Positions 9,236 through 17,150 of a stretch of DNA of 59,344 nt are shown piece by piece. Each line of letters starts with the position of its first letter. Positions within the stretch are counted from its first letter, which is position 1. Source of the stretch: Bacteroidales bacterium. Lineage in GTDB: Bacteria; Bacteroidota; Bacteroidia; Bacteroidales; Marinilabiliaceae. The notes beneath the pieces are model-generated. The model saw only the letters and a list, made by a program, of their open reading frames with translations. It ran no database searches and had not been told where the DNA came from. The DNA lies in NCBI GenBank assembly GCA_022768325.1, contig JALEMI010000083.1:1-59344 (forward strand). Reading direction: 5' to 3'. A program made the translations under genes and the position numbers.

Positions 9236-9280
9236 TGCGTCCATTGGCTTCGCCCCACACACAACTAAACAATCCCTCCA

Positions 9281-9874
9281 ATGCTCATAGCCCAGAAAAA
9301 ACGTAAGGAGAATATCGTCGAATATATTCTCTATATGTGGAATGTTGAGGATCTTATTCGTGCCAATGGCTTGGATATGAGCCAAATAGACAAGAATATC
9401 ATAGACAAGTACGGAATCGCCGACCCTGTGGCCCGGCAGCAGGTCTACGACTGGTGGGAGAACCTGTGCGTCATGATGAAACGCGAGGGATGCGACAAGA
9501 GCGGGCATCTCCAAATCCTCACCATGCTCGCCAACGATGTCTACAATTTCCACCTCTACCTCCTCACACGTCAAGAGGAGATACCATATCAGAACGCCTT
9601 CAAGACGGCATGGCCAGACCTCTCCCTCTTCATGACGAAGATTCCCGACGGCGACAAGATGCAACACGTCCTCCTCGCCCTGACCGCCATCTACGACTAC
9701 TATCTACTTAAGCTCCAAGGCAAAATCGTCCTCGCCGACACCACCAACGCCATTGTCAGAATAAGCCATTTCATGGCCCTCCTCAGTCAGAAATACCTAA
9801 AGGCCGAGAGAGAGCTGCACGCCGACGACAAGGAGGTCAGCCCCGACGGCGATTTTGTCGCGACAGCCAAGTAG
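9281..9874 (+). CDS. conserved DUF4924-like protein
   Basis: 197 aa, all-helical in appearance, with no signal peptide or transmembrane helix. It begins MLIAQKKRKENIVEYILYMW followed by VEDLIRANGLD, which I associate with the DUF4924 family of Bacteroidetes; that assignment rests on memory of the pattern. A hydrophobic middle (MQHVLLALTAIYDYYLLKLQGK) and RISHFMALLSQKYLKAE near the end are the other recognisable blocks. Function unknown. It is collinear with pth and the S4 gene and may be the last member of that run. Confidence 0.8.
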   Translation: MLIAQKKRKENIVEYILYMWNVEDLIRANGLDMSQIDKNIIDKYGIADPVARQQVYDWWENLCVMMKREGCDKSGHLQILTMLANDVYNFHLYLLTRQEEIPYQNAFKTAWPDLSLFMTKIPDGDKMQHVLLALTAIYDYYLLKLQGKIVLADTTNAIVRISHFMALLSQKYLKAERELHADDKEVSPDGDFVATAK

Positions 9875-9913
9875 CCCTACCTTCTACATCTATCTTCACC
9901 AATTCAAAACACA

Positions 9914-11011
9914 TTGAAAATGAAAAAGTTACTTACGTCCGTCGCCCTCATCATGGCGACGCTTCCAGCCCTTGCGCAGCATCTGACGCCCGGTTTCTCC
10001 AAGACCGAGTATGTCGAGTGCCTCGCCATGTCGTCGCACCTCGACAGCCTCAGTGTTGACGAGAAATACCTCTGCCCCGAGCCAAAATCATTTCACAAGG
10101 TGTACGTCGCGCCAGTGACGGGCTTCCACAACCGTTGGGAGCTGTGGCAAAACGATGCCACGGGCGTCATGGCCATCATGATGAGGGCCACCGTCTCGAC
10201 GTTCATCAGCTGGGGTGCCAATTTTAATGCGGGTATGGTCCGCGCCGTGGGGACGGCTCACGTCGGCGTCGACAAGGCCTACGACCTCTGCGCCGACAGC
10301 TCGGCGTGCGTCCATGCCGGATGGGTGGCTGGCCTCATGACCATGGCCGACGACATTTTCGCTAAGGTCGACTCCGCCTATAAGACGGGGCGGCGCGATT
10401 TCCTCATCGCGGGACATAGCCAGGGCGGCGCTCTCGCGTATCTCGTCACGGCAATGCTCCGCCGCGCTCAAACGAAAGGCGAGATTCCCGCCGACATCCG
10501 CTTCAAGACCTACACCAGTGCCGCGCCAAAGCCCGGCGACTACCTCTTCGCCCTCCACTACGAGAACATGACGCAGCCCGGATGGTCATATTCCGTGGTC
10601 AACGCCGAAGACTGGGTACCCGAGACGCCGCTGAGCGTACAGCGTACAACCGACTTCCGAACCACCAACCCCTTTGCCCGAATTGACGAAGCCCTGAATT
10701 CCGTTGGCCTGATAAACAGGATGAAAATCAAGGCGTTGTACGGGAAACTCTACAACCCTGCGCAAAAGGAGGTTGAGAACTGGACAAAGTATCTCGGCAA
10801 AATGCTCGGCGGGATGCTGGAGAAGGAGATGACGTGGTTCCGACAGCCCGAGTATGTCGAGTGCGTCAACTATGCGCGTGCGGGTACGTTCTACATCCTC
10901 ATGCCCGATGCCGAATACTACGCCAAGCACCCCCGACAGTCCGATGACGTCTTCGACCACCATCAATATAACGCCTACTACGACCTCGCGGTCAAGATTC
11001 CCGAGCAATAG
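9914..11011 (+). CDS. secreted class-3-type lipase/esterase
   Basis: 365 aa with a signal peptide (KKLLTSVALIMATLPALAQ, cleavage about residue 21). The alpha/beta-hydrolase nucleophile elbow is AGHSQGGALAYL, with Ser at about residue 169, in the context of fungal lipase-like (class 3) enzymes. It is preceded by the oxyanion region (VHAGWVAGL) and followed by SAAPKPGDYLFALHYEN, where the conserved GxPxxG-like strand lies, and a late NAEDWVPETP that could carry the acid residue. Predicted periplasmic or surface lipid hydrolase; the substrate is not readable. It ends with a hairpin before the next operon. Confidence 0.87.
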   Translation: MKMKKLLTSVALIMATLPALAQHLTPGFSKTEYVECLAMSSHLDSLSVDEKYLCPEPKSFHKVYVAPVTGFHNRWELWQNDATGVMAIMMRATVSTFISWGANFNAGMVRAVGTAHVGVDKAYDLCADSSACVHAGWVAGLMTMADDIFAKVDSAYKTGRRDFLIAGHSQGGALAYLVTAMLRRAQTKGEIPADIRFKTYTSAAPKPGDYLFALHYENMTQPGWSYSVVNAEDWVPETPLSVQRTTDFRTTNPFARIDEALNSVGLINRMKIKALYGKLYNPAQKEVENWTKYLGKMLGGMLEKEMTWFRQPEYVECVNYARAGTFYILMPDAEYYAKHPRQSDDVFDHHQYNAYYDLAVKIPEQ

Positions 11012-11047
11012 CCTCACGTGAGGTAGAGGTCGACAGCCCATTTGAAA

Positions 11048-11084
11048 CGGGGGGACGGCAACCGAAAAGGTTGTAGTCCCCCCG
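11048..11084 (+). terminator. hairpin downstream of the lipase gene
   Basis: CGGGGGGAC (11048-11056) pairs perfectly with GTCCCCCCG (11076-11084), and the loop contains a second stem CAACC/GGTTG. No T run follows, so it may act as a processing or pause structure as much as a terminator. Confidence 0.55.
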
Positions 11085-11094
11085 ATTGCTTATG

Positions 11095-11145
11095 TTCAAA
11101 CGGCGTTTGAAGACCATTTGAACGCTTTTCAAAAGCCTTTTAAAG
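11095..11145. promoter_or_regulatory. cluster of three palindromes upstream of the four-gene operon
   Basis: TTCAAACG-G-CGTTTGAA at 11095-11111 is a perfect 17-base palindrome. GCTTTT-C-AAAAGC at 11124-11136 and CTTT-T-AAAG at 11137-11145 follow. The cluster lies 32-106 bases upstream of the predicted -33 box of the operon encoding a WYL regulator, so it is a candidate operator. That role is inference. Confidence 0.45.
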
Positions 11146-11176
11146 CGAGATGCAAATTTCTACGCCTATGACAATT

Positions 11177-11208
11177 TTTGGCAACATATTGCACTACTTT
11201 TACGTTCG
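11177..11208 (+). promoter_or_regulatory. promoter of the UDG-like/WYL operon
   Basis: TTTG at 11177-11180, a 20-base spacer and TACGTTCG at 11201-11208 (one mismatch to TAnnTTTG). The predicted start leaves a leader of only a few bases before ATG 11221. Confidence 0.55.
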
Positions 11209-11220
11209 TAAAAACCTAAT

Positions 11221-11865
11221 ATGTTTAATAAAATGAATACCAAAATTTTCTTCCGCCCCTTTGTGGGCGACAGTTATCAGAATGGCGGCATCTTCGGCAA
11301 GCGAATCATGGTGCTTGGCGAGAGCCACTATTGCGGCGACGAGTGCCACGACTGCGGCGTGGCAGCCTTGCATCCCGAATGCGCCGGCTTTACGCAGATG
11401 GTCGTTCGGAAGTATCTCGACGACAGCAATGCGCACGAGGATTGGATGAACACGTACAAGAAGTTCGAGCGCAGCTTGGCGGGGCATGAGACTAATCTTG
11501 CCGAGCGTCAGCAAATCTGGCAGAGCATATTGTTCTTCAACTACTTGCAAGTGGCCATGGACGATACGAGGCAGGCTGGCACGCGCGAGCAATATGAAGC
11601 CGCCAAGCAGGTCTTCTACGAGGTGATTGACTCCTACAAGCCGCAGTACATTATCGTGTGGGGAAAACGCCTGTGGGAGAGTCTGCCCGGCGATGCGCGT
11701 TGGCAAGATGGCGCACCCGTCAGAGTGAATGGCAATGTGGTCAGCACGGGCAGCTATGCGCTGAGCAGTGGCGGACGGGCTAAGATTATGGCTGTTTACC
11801 ACCCCTCGGTAGGCTATTCTTGGGAGTATTGGCACAAGGTCATTAACAACTTCCTCAACCAATGA
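11221..11865 (+). CDS. uracil-DNA-glycosylase-superfamily-like protein
   Basis: 214 aa (a second in-frame ATG lies at 11233). The segment KRIMVLGESHYCGDECHDCG at about residues 27-46 resembles the first active-site strand of UDG-fold proteins. IMAVYHPSVGYSWEYW near residues 189-204 resembles their HPS motif. IIVWGKRLWESL lies between, as expected for the central strand. The three Cys after GESHY (C38, C42, C45) could bind metal. It lacks the classic GQDPYH of family 1, so base-excision activity is uncertain; members with this motif set occur in Bacteroidetes without assigned function. It overlaps the WYL gene by 4 bases (ATGA), which implies translational coupling. Confidence 0.65.
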   Translation: MFNKMNTKIFFRPFVGDSYQNGGIFGKRIMVLGESHYCGDECHDCGVAALHPECAGFTQMVVRKYLDDSNAHEDWMNTYKKFERSLAGHETNLAERQQIWQSILFFNYLQVAMDDTRQAGTREQYEAAKQVFYEVIDSYKPQYIIVWGKRLWESLPGDARWQDGAPVRVNGNVVSTGSYALSSGGRAKIMAVYHPSVGYSWEYWHKVINNFLNQ

Positions 11866-12800
11866 ACGACAAGAAGACAAAATTCTATTGCTGGCTCATT
11901 GGCAAGCTCGAGCGCAGGAAGATGACCCTGCCGGAGATTTGCGAAGAGTGGGCCGATTCGGCAAGCAACGTCAAGGGCGTAGAGCTTACCAACCGCACGT
12001 TCCATCGCTATCGCGAAGAAATAAGCTCCATGTTCGGCTACGAAATCTTTTGCGACAAGAGCGACGGGTGCCGATACTCCCTGCGCCGCGACGAAGGCGC
12101 CCTGACCGACAATGTCGACTGGATGCTTTCCGCCCTCCGCATCTCATCGTTGGGCGATAAGCTCAAATACCACGGCAAGGTGATGCTCGACGATGCTCCG
12201 GGCAACTCGGAGTTTCTCGACGACATCCTCAGTGCCATCGACAAGCAATACGCCATCCGATTCCGCTACACGACGGCCTACGGCGAAGAGAAACACATGA
12301 CGCTCGTGCCATGTTTCGTGAGGCTGTTCCATCAGAGGTGGTACGTAATCGGCAACAAGATGACCGACAACGGCCGATATTGCCCACGTGTGCTCCCCTT
12401 CGACAGAATCAGCGAGATGGAGGTGGTCTGCGACAAGCATAAGCTGTCCGTCACGGTCAAGAATAAGCTCACCCCCGCCAGCTTCTACGACAACTGCTTC
12501 GGCATCATCTGCCAAGACGAAGTCCCAGCGCAAGATATTGTGGTCCGCGCATTTTACCCCGAGAATAACTACATCAACGAGGTGAAGCTCCACAAGAGCC
12601 AAGTCCAGATTGGCGAAGGCGTTGACTACACCGACTACAAGCTCCACTTGCGCCCTACGCGAGACTTCCTCCAAGAGCTGCTGTGGCACGGACGGAAGCT
12701 CACCGTAATAAGCCCCGACAGCCTCCGCCAAGAGATGATAACCATTCTCAAAGACATGACGGAGAGCTACACAACGGGCAAGAACACTGTTGAGGAGTAA
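11862..12800 (+). CDS. WYL-domain transcriptional regulator
   Basis: 312 aa. An N-terminal helix-turn-helix-like region (about 1-85, LELTNRTFHRYREEISSMFG-like segment) precedes a WYL domain at about 120-200. The WYL sequence appears as MTLVPCFVRLFHQRWYVIG, then RVLPFDRISEMEV. A C-terminal WCX-type extension covers about 215-305 (VVRAFYPENNYINEVKLHKS, LHLRPTRDFLQELLWHG). WYL proteins bind nucleic acids or nucleotides and regulate many phage-defence loci (for example BrxR/CapW). It is the second gene of a four-gene operon and probably controls it. Confidence 0.92.
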   Translation: MNDKKTKFYCWLIGKLERRKMTLPEICEEWADSASNVKGVELTNRTFHRYREEISSMFGYEIFCDKSDGCRYSLRRDEGALTDNVDWMLSALRISSLGDKLKYHGKVMLDDAPGNSEFLDDILSAIDKQYAIRFRYTTAYGEEKHMTLVPCFVRLFHQRWYVIGNKMTDNGRYCPRVLPFDRISEMEVVCDKHKLSVTVKNKLTPASFYDNCFGIICQDEVPAQDIVVRAFYPENNYINEVKLHKSQVQIGEGVDYTDYKLHLRPTRDFLQELLWHGRKLTVISPDSLRQEMITILKDMTESYTTGKNTVEE

Positions 12801-12811
12801 ATCCCCCTAAT

Positions 12812-14959
12812 ATGAAAAACAACAATACCGCCATCTATGAGGCCATTCGCAGTCTCGCAAGAAAGATTTGCAGCCAAAACGAGACCTACCTCCGCGCCGA
12901 TTTGGCCTTCGAGTTGAAGAAATTCGGCATCTCCGACGACTCCATCGACGTGAGCCGCCTCGTGTTCGAGGCCTATAAATATTACAACAACGACAGCCAT
13001 ATAAAGGCGGCCTTCGTCACCAACGACAACCGCTTCCCGCTCGTCGACGAATACAAGATGACCGACCTGCTCAACAATGGTCAGACCAGTGCGGCAATGC
13101 AACTTGCCAAGCAAGAGCTCGATAAGACGGCCGGCAAGCTCTCGCAACTTGAGAGGGACATTGCCAACGCCATTGCGCTCGAAGTGGGAAAGGCGGCCTC
13201 GGGGCTTATGGACACTCTCGCCGGAACAGGCGGCGTGAAAGAGATTCGCGCGCAGGCGGCGGGCATCTTTGAACGCTATTCGCAAATGGTGGCAAGATAT
13301 AGAGAGGGCGAAGATTCCGTGCGCCACATCATATCAGACTTCACCACCCTGCGCACTGACATTGGAAACACCTATCGCGAATACGCCATGCGCCTCATCG
13401 ACATTTATGGGGATTCCGTAAAGATGGTTGCGCCCGACCTTTTCGACTTCAGCCAGGTGCAGTTTCTCGACGTGGACAGTATATTTAAGCACACCGAGCT
13501 TGAGTATAACCGCATCAGCGACAGCTGCTCCACTCTCATCGGGCAGATTTCCGACAGCTTCAAGTCGTCTGTTGAGAGCAGCATGAACGCCTACCAGTCC
13601 GCCGGTCAGAGCAGCAAGGGGGTCGGCCTCGTCATGGCGGGTCTGGGCATGGTTAATCACTATATGGAGGCGGCCGAGCAGACAGCCCGTCTCGGCTCCG
13701 AGCTGACGACCTTCAAGACCAACGTCAAGCACGATGCCACGGTAGTCAAGGCCGACCTGGGGCGACTGCTCGTCATCTACAAGACGCTCAACGACGTGGC
13801 AATCCCCAAGGCGGACATCTATCTGCAACACGCCGCACGGCTCATCTCGTCCGACATCAAGGCCATAACCGATGCCCTCTACAACAATGCGGACATCAAG
13901 CCCCTCGAAGAGCAACGCCTCCAGCTGTTGGCGCGTCTGAAGGCTTTGGACGGCGGAATTAACGACCACCTGCAGCACATCGATGTCTACCAGAGCCTCA
14001 TCAGCGACCTGACCACAACTCTCGACTCTAAGAGGCAAAGCTATCGCAACGCCAAGTCGCGTAAGCCCTCTAAGCCATTCTTCTTGATTAACATCCTGAC
14101 TTTCGGCTCCGCCTCAAAACGCTACGCCCGCAACTACGCCGAGTGGGACGAGGTCTGCTTCCCGCTCGTCAGGGAGTATGAATCCAACATGGCGGACCTG
14201 AAGCTCAACAAGGAGGAGCTGACATCCCATGAGGCGGAGGTGAAAGAGTTGCAAAACGAGCGCAAAGAGTGCGCCCGCAAGCTCGACGCCCTCAGCAAAC
14301 AGATTCGCGATAAGGCTAAGGCCTCGCCCGACGTGAAACTTAAGATGCTTCCCCACCTCCGTTCCGTCGTCGCGCTGTTGCGCTTAGGACGCGAGATTAT
14401 GGAGACAAAGCTGGACAAGAGGCTCGTCGGGACGCTTTCGGTGCCCGACTTCCGCACGGCCCTCGCCCTGCCTGCCGACATTGAGGGCAACCTCACCCAG
14501 TTCACAGCCCTCCTTGCCGACAACGTGAAGGCCGACAAGAACACTGCGCTCGACTTGCTCAACAACGTCGACGACTGTCGGGACATCGACATCAAGAATC
14601 GCAAATACTCTGACGAGGAGGTTACGCAGGTCGAGGCTGCCTCCAATGCCGCAGTGCAGAAAGGCGTGTCGCTGCTCAACAGCATTATTGAGCTGAACGC
14701 CAAGAAGTTGCATGGCAGCCTCGCCGCAGCCGAATATGACAGGTACTATGAAAACGTTGCCGACGAGTTCCGTAAGCAAATCAACGCCATCGACAACAAG
14801 AACGCCTTTGTCCGCGAAGTCATGAGACGTGCCAATCTCGCCACGTCGGATGCCGAGCGCAAGCAGGCCCTCCTCGCGCTGAGCGAACTGAGCGGGCAGA
14901 GCCTCTCGGAACGAGATTTCAACGCCTTCCTAAACGGCGAGATGGACATTCAACTCTAA
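12812..14959 (+). CDS. large alpha-helical/coiled-coil protein of unknown function
   Basis: 715 aa, not recognised. There is no signal peptide and no clear transmembrane helix; composition is Ala/Leu/Lys/Asp/Glu-rich and almost entirely helical. Residues 1-80 look like a small domain (YEAIRSLARKICSQNETYLR). Heptad-like stretches cover about 85-150, 280-430 and 470-505 (ELTSHEAEVKELQNERKECA). A less charged Gly-rich piece near 270 (GVGLVMAGLGMVNHYM) and an aromatic piece near 420-435 (KPFFLINILTFGSASKRY) interrupt the helices and could contact membrane. No Walker motif, so it is not an SMC ATPase. It lies 11 bases after the WYL gene and 29 before a membrane protein. Confidence 0.75.
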   Translation: MKNNNTAIYEAIRSLARKICSQNETYLRADLAFELKKFGISDDSIDVSRLVFEAYKYYNNDSHIKAAFVTNDNRFPLVDEYKMTDLLNNGQTSAAMQLAKQELDKTAGKLSQLERDIANAIALEVGKAASGLMDTLAGTGGVKEIRAQAAGIFERYSQMVARYREGEDSVRHIISDFTTLRTDIGNTYREYAMRLIDIYGDSVKMVAPDLFDFSQVQFLDVDSIFKHTELEYNRISDSCSTLIGQISDSFKSSVESSMNAYQSAGQSSKGVGLVMAGLGMVNHYMEAAEQTARLGSELTTFKTNVKHDATVVKADLGRLLVIYKTLNDVAIPKADIYLQHAARLISSDIKAITDALYNNADIKPLEEQRLQLLARLKALDGGINDHLQHIDVYQSLISDLTTTLDSKRQSYRNAKSRKPSKPFFLINILTFGSASKRYARNYAEWDEVCFPLVREYESNMADLKLNKEELTSHEAEVKELQNERKECARKLDALSKQIRDKAKASPDVKLKMLPHLRSVVALLRLGREIMETKLDKRLVGTLSVPDFRTALALPADIEGNLTQFTALLADNVKADKNTALDLLNNVDDCRDIDIKNRKYSDEEVTQVEAASNAAVQKGVSLLNSIIELNAKKLHGSLAAAEYDRYYENVADEFRKQINAIDNKNAFVREVMRRANLATSDAERKQALLALSELSGQSLSERDFNAFLNGEMDIQL

Positions 14960-14988
14960 ACATTATCCAACCTCTAAATCAGACGAAA

Positions 14989-15564
14989 ATGTCAAGCAGC
15001 AGAAGACAACAAGCGCAAGCCGACGCCGGTCTGGACTTTCAGAAGGAAGACCGCCAACGAGAGCAGACACTGGCTCAAGAGCAAGAGCGGCAAGAGCAGA
15101 AACAAGCCAAACGCGACAAGCTGATGCAGACGACGTCATACCGCATGATGGAGGCCACGGCAAAATACATGGACCAGTATTTCCTTGACCCAATAATCGG
15201 ATTCTTCGTCCCTGGCATTGGCGATGTCCTCAACTCCGCCCTCGGCCTGCCCTTCATCTATTTCGCACTTGTCTATGTGCGTTCCATCCCCCTCGCCCTG
15301 GCCGTCACAGTCAACGTATTGGTCGACGCGCTGTTAGGAGCCATTCCCTTCTACATTGGCGACATAGTAGATATTTTCAACAAGGCCTATAAGAAGAACC
15401 TCCGCCTCATTGTCGGCTACATCAACGACGACAAGGACATCATCAACGAGGTGAACGGCAAAGCCGTATGGTTCTGTGTGCTCATCGTGATTCTATGTCT
15501 GCTTATCTACTGGGTCGTAGGCCTCGTAATCGATATGTGGGACTGGATGGCCTCGCTTTTCTAA
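14989..15564 (+). CDS. DUF4112-like membrane protein
   Basis: 191 aa. The first 50 residues are hydrophilic and Gln/Glu/Arg-rich (EQTLAQEQERQEQKQAKRD), predicted as a cytoplasmic helix. Then comes a DUF4112-like core: DPIIGFFVPGIGDVLNSALG, LPLA-type strand VRSIPLALAVTVNVLVDALLGAIP and GDIVDIFNKAYKKN. The D-P-I-x-G-x-x-P-G-x-G-D and D-A-x-x-G-A-I-P signatures define that family. A final transmembrane helix (VLIVILCLLIYWVVGLVID) ends the protein. DUF4112 has no established biochemical role. It is the last gene of the operon and its membrane anchor. Confidence 0.82.
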   Translation: MSSSRRQQAQADAGLDFQKEDRQREQTLAQEQERQEQKQAKRDKLMQTTSYRMMEATAKYMDQYFLDPIIGFFVPGIGDVLNSALGLPFIYFALVYVRSIPLALAVTVNVLVDALLGAIPFYIGDIVDIFNKAYKKNLRLIVGYINDDKDIINEVNGKAVWFCVLIVILCLLIYWVVGLVIDMWDWMASLF

Positions 15565-15612
15565 CCCCCCAGGCAAAGAACCCATCCTTTTGTGAGTTGT
15601 TATTGAGTGTTG

Positions 15613-15660
15613 AACCTGCCAACTGCGCTTTTATGGCGTGGTTGGCTGGTTTTGGTTGTT
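15613..15660 (+). terminator. terminator closing the four-gene operon
   Basis: AACCTGCCAAC at 15613-15623 pairs with GTTGGCTGGTT at 15641-15651 with one mismatch; a T-rich tract follows. The rest of 15565-15818 shows no gene. Confidence 0.6.
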
Positions 15661-15818
15661 TTTGGGGGATTATCGGTCAAATAGTCCGTCCCGCCCGCCA
15701 CGCCGGGGGATGCGAGGCACTCCTCTGCAAGGTCATAAGCCAACTCGCATCTCCGCCATGTCTCAATCCATACGGCCTCGCACACACAAGCCATCACAAC
15801 AAGCCAGGAAATCCCCCC

Positions 15819-17150
15819 CTACTCAAACGTCAAGACAAACGTGGTCTTAAACCGTCCCACGGTGTCGCGACGGAGGGTCAGGTTGCCATGCGAGAGGCGC
15901 ATAATCTGACGCGATACGCTAAGCCCGATGCCACTGCCGTCGGGCTTCGTCGTGAAGAACGGGATGAAGATCTGCTCCGCCACGTCGTCGGGAATGGCGG
16001 GGCCGTCGTTGGAAATCTCTATCGTCGCAATGTCGCCATCCGAGAAGCCCTTTACCCTAATCTCCGAACCCTCGCCCGATTGCGCCATGGCCTGACGGGC
16101 GTTCTTTACAATGTTCACAACCACTTGACGAACAAGCGACGGGTCGGCATACACCATTAGGTCGTCAGGCTTAATCTCGGCAAAGAACCTCGTCCCGTCG
16201 GGCTCAGCCTCAAAGAGCCGCCCTACTTCGTCCACCAGCTCCGCCACGCATACCAGGCGTGGCACGGGCGTAGGCAACGACGTGAAGCGTCGGAACGACT
16301 CCACAAACCGCACCAACCCCTCCGACGTGTCGCATATCACGCGCAGCCCGTCGCGAACCTTCTCGTCCGTCGCGTCGCCATCCTCACACGTGCCGAGCAT
16401 CACCCGCGAGAGCGATACCATCGGGGCCATGGAGTTCATTATCTCGTGGGTCAAGACGCGCGTCAGGCGAATCCACGAGTCTATCTCTTGGGCGTCGAGC
16501 GATGAGCGTATGTCGTCAATGGCGAACACTCGCACCCGTTTCCCGTCCAGCATGGCCGACGAGGCCCTGATGAGCAGCTGGGCCTCCTGCCCGTGCCTGT
16601 TGAAGCTCACGTGGCGGCTCTCGCCGTCCGCCATTTGGCGCAGCTGGTCGTCCATTCCGGGCAAGAGGTTGTCCAGCTGATGCACGTGGGTCAACACCAC
16701 GAGGCCGAGTGTCTTCAGGGCTTCCGCGTTCACCTGCCTCACGAAGCCGTCTGTCGATACGGCCACAATGCCCGTCCGGATTACGTCCAACACCATCGTA
16801 TGGTAGTTCTCCTGCTGGGCCACGGCCATCTTCTCCTTTCGCATGATGTCAGACAGTCTGCCGAGGGCGGCGTTGAATGCCCGTTCGTCGCCCATGGCCC
16901 ATCTGCCGCCAAAACGCATGGTGTAGTCGTTGTTCCCAATGGCCTCAATCATCAAGTTGAGCTTGCCCGTCATGCGCCGTTCAATGCTGCACACTTTCCA
17001 TAGGCCGTATATCGCTACGATGCCCGAGGCCACGCCCCACGCCGTCTCCCCATGCATCACGGACCACGTGGCGCCCACGCTGCCTGCGACAATGATAATC
17101 CCACCCACCACGGGGCGGCGCAGCAACGAGCGTAAGAGGCTATATGCCAT
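15819..17150 (-). CDS. sensor histidine kinase, NtrB-like
   Basis: 443 aa. Two N-terminal hydrophobic helices (about 14-32 and 38-53) are followed by a HAMP-like/linker region and a PAS-like domain (about 110-215, VLDVIRTGIVAVSTDGFVRQ). The H box LTHEIMNSMAPM has His235. The catalytic domain shows N (VVNIVKNARQAM), G1 (ATIEISNDGPAIPD), F (IFIPFFTTKPDGSGIGLS) and G2 boxes. The periplasmic loop between the helices is very short, so it may sense an intramembrane or cytoplasmic signal. Its start overlaps the response-regulator gene by 11 bases, so the two are cotranscribed with the regulator first. Confidence 0.95.
   Translation of the reverse strand: MAYSLLRSLLRRPVVGGIIIVAGSVGATWSVMHGETAWGVASGIVAIYGLWKVCSIERRMTGKLNLMIEAIGNNDYTMRFGGRWAMGDERAFNAALGRLSDIMRKEKMAVAQQENYHTMVLDVIRTGIVAVSTDGFVRQVNAEALKTLGLVVLTHVHQLDNLLPGMDDQLRQMADGESRHVSFNRHGQEAQLLIRASSAMLDGKRVRVFAIDDIRSSLDAQEIDSWIRLTRVLTHEIMNSMAPMVSLSRVMLGTCEDGDATDEKVRDGLRVICDTSEGLVRFVESFRRFTSLPTPVPRLVCVAELVDEVGRLFEAEPDGTRFFAEIKPDDLMVYADPSLVRQVVVNIVKNARQAMAQSGEGSEIRVKGFSDGDIATIEISNDGPAIPDDVAEQIFIPFFTTKPDGSGIGLSVSRQIMRLSHGNLTLRRDTVGRFKTTFVLTFE

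Noticed and set aside
12812-14959. SMC/Zorya-like or other ATP-driven defence component
   Set aside because: No Walker A, Walker B or ABC signature is visible, so it is only called an unknown helical protein.
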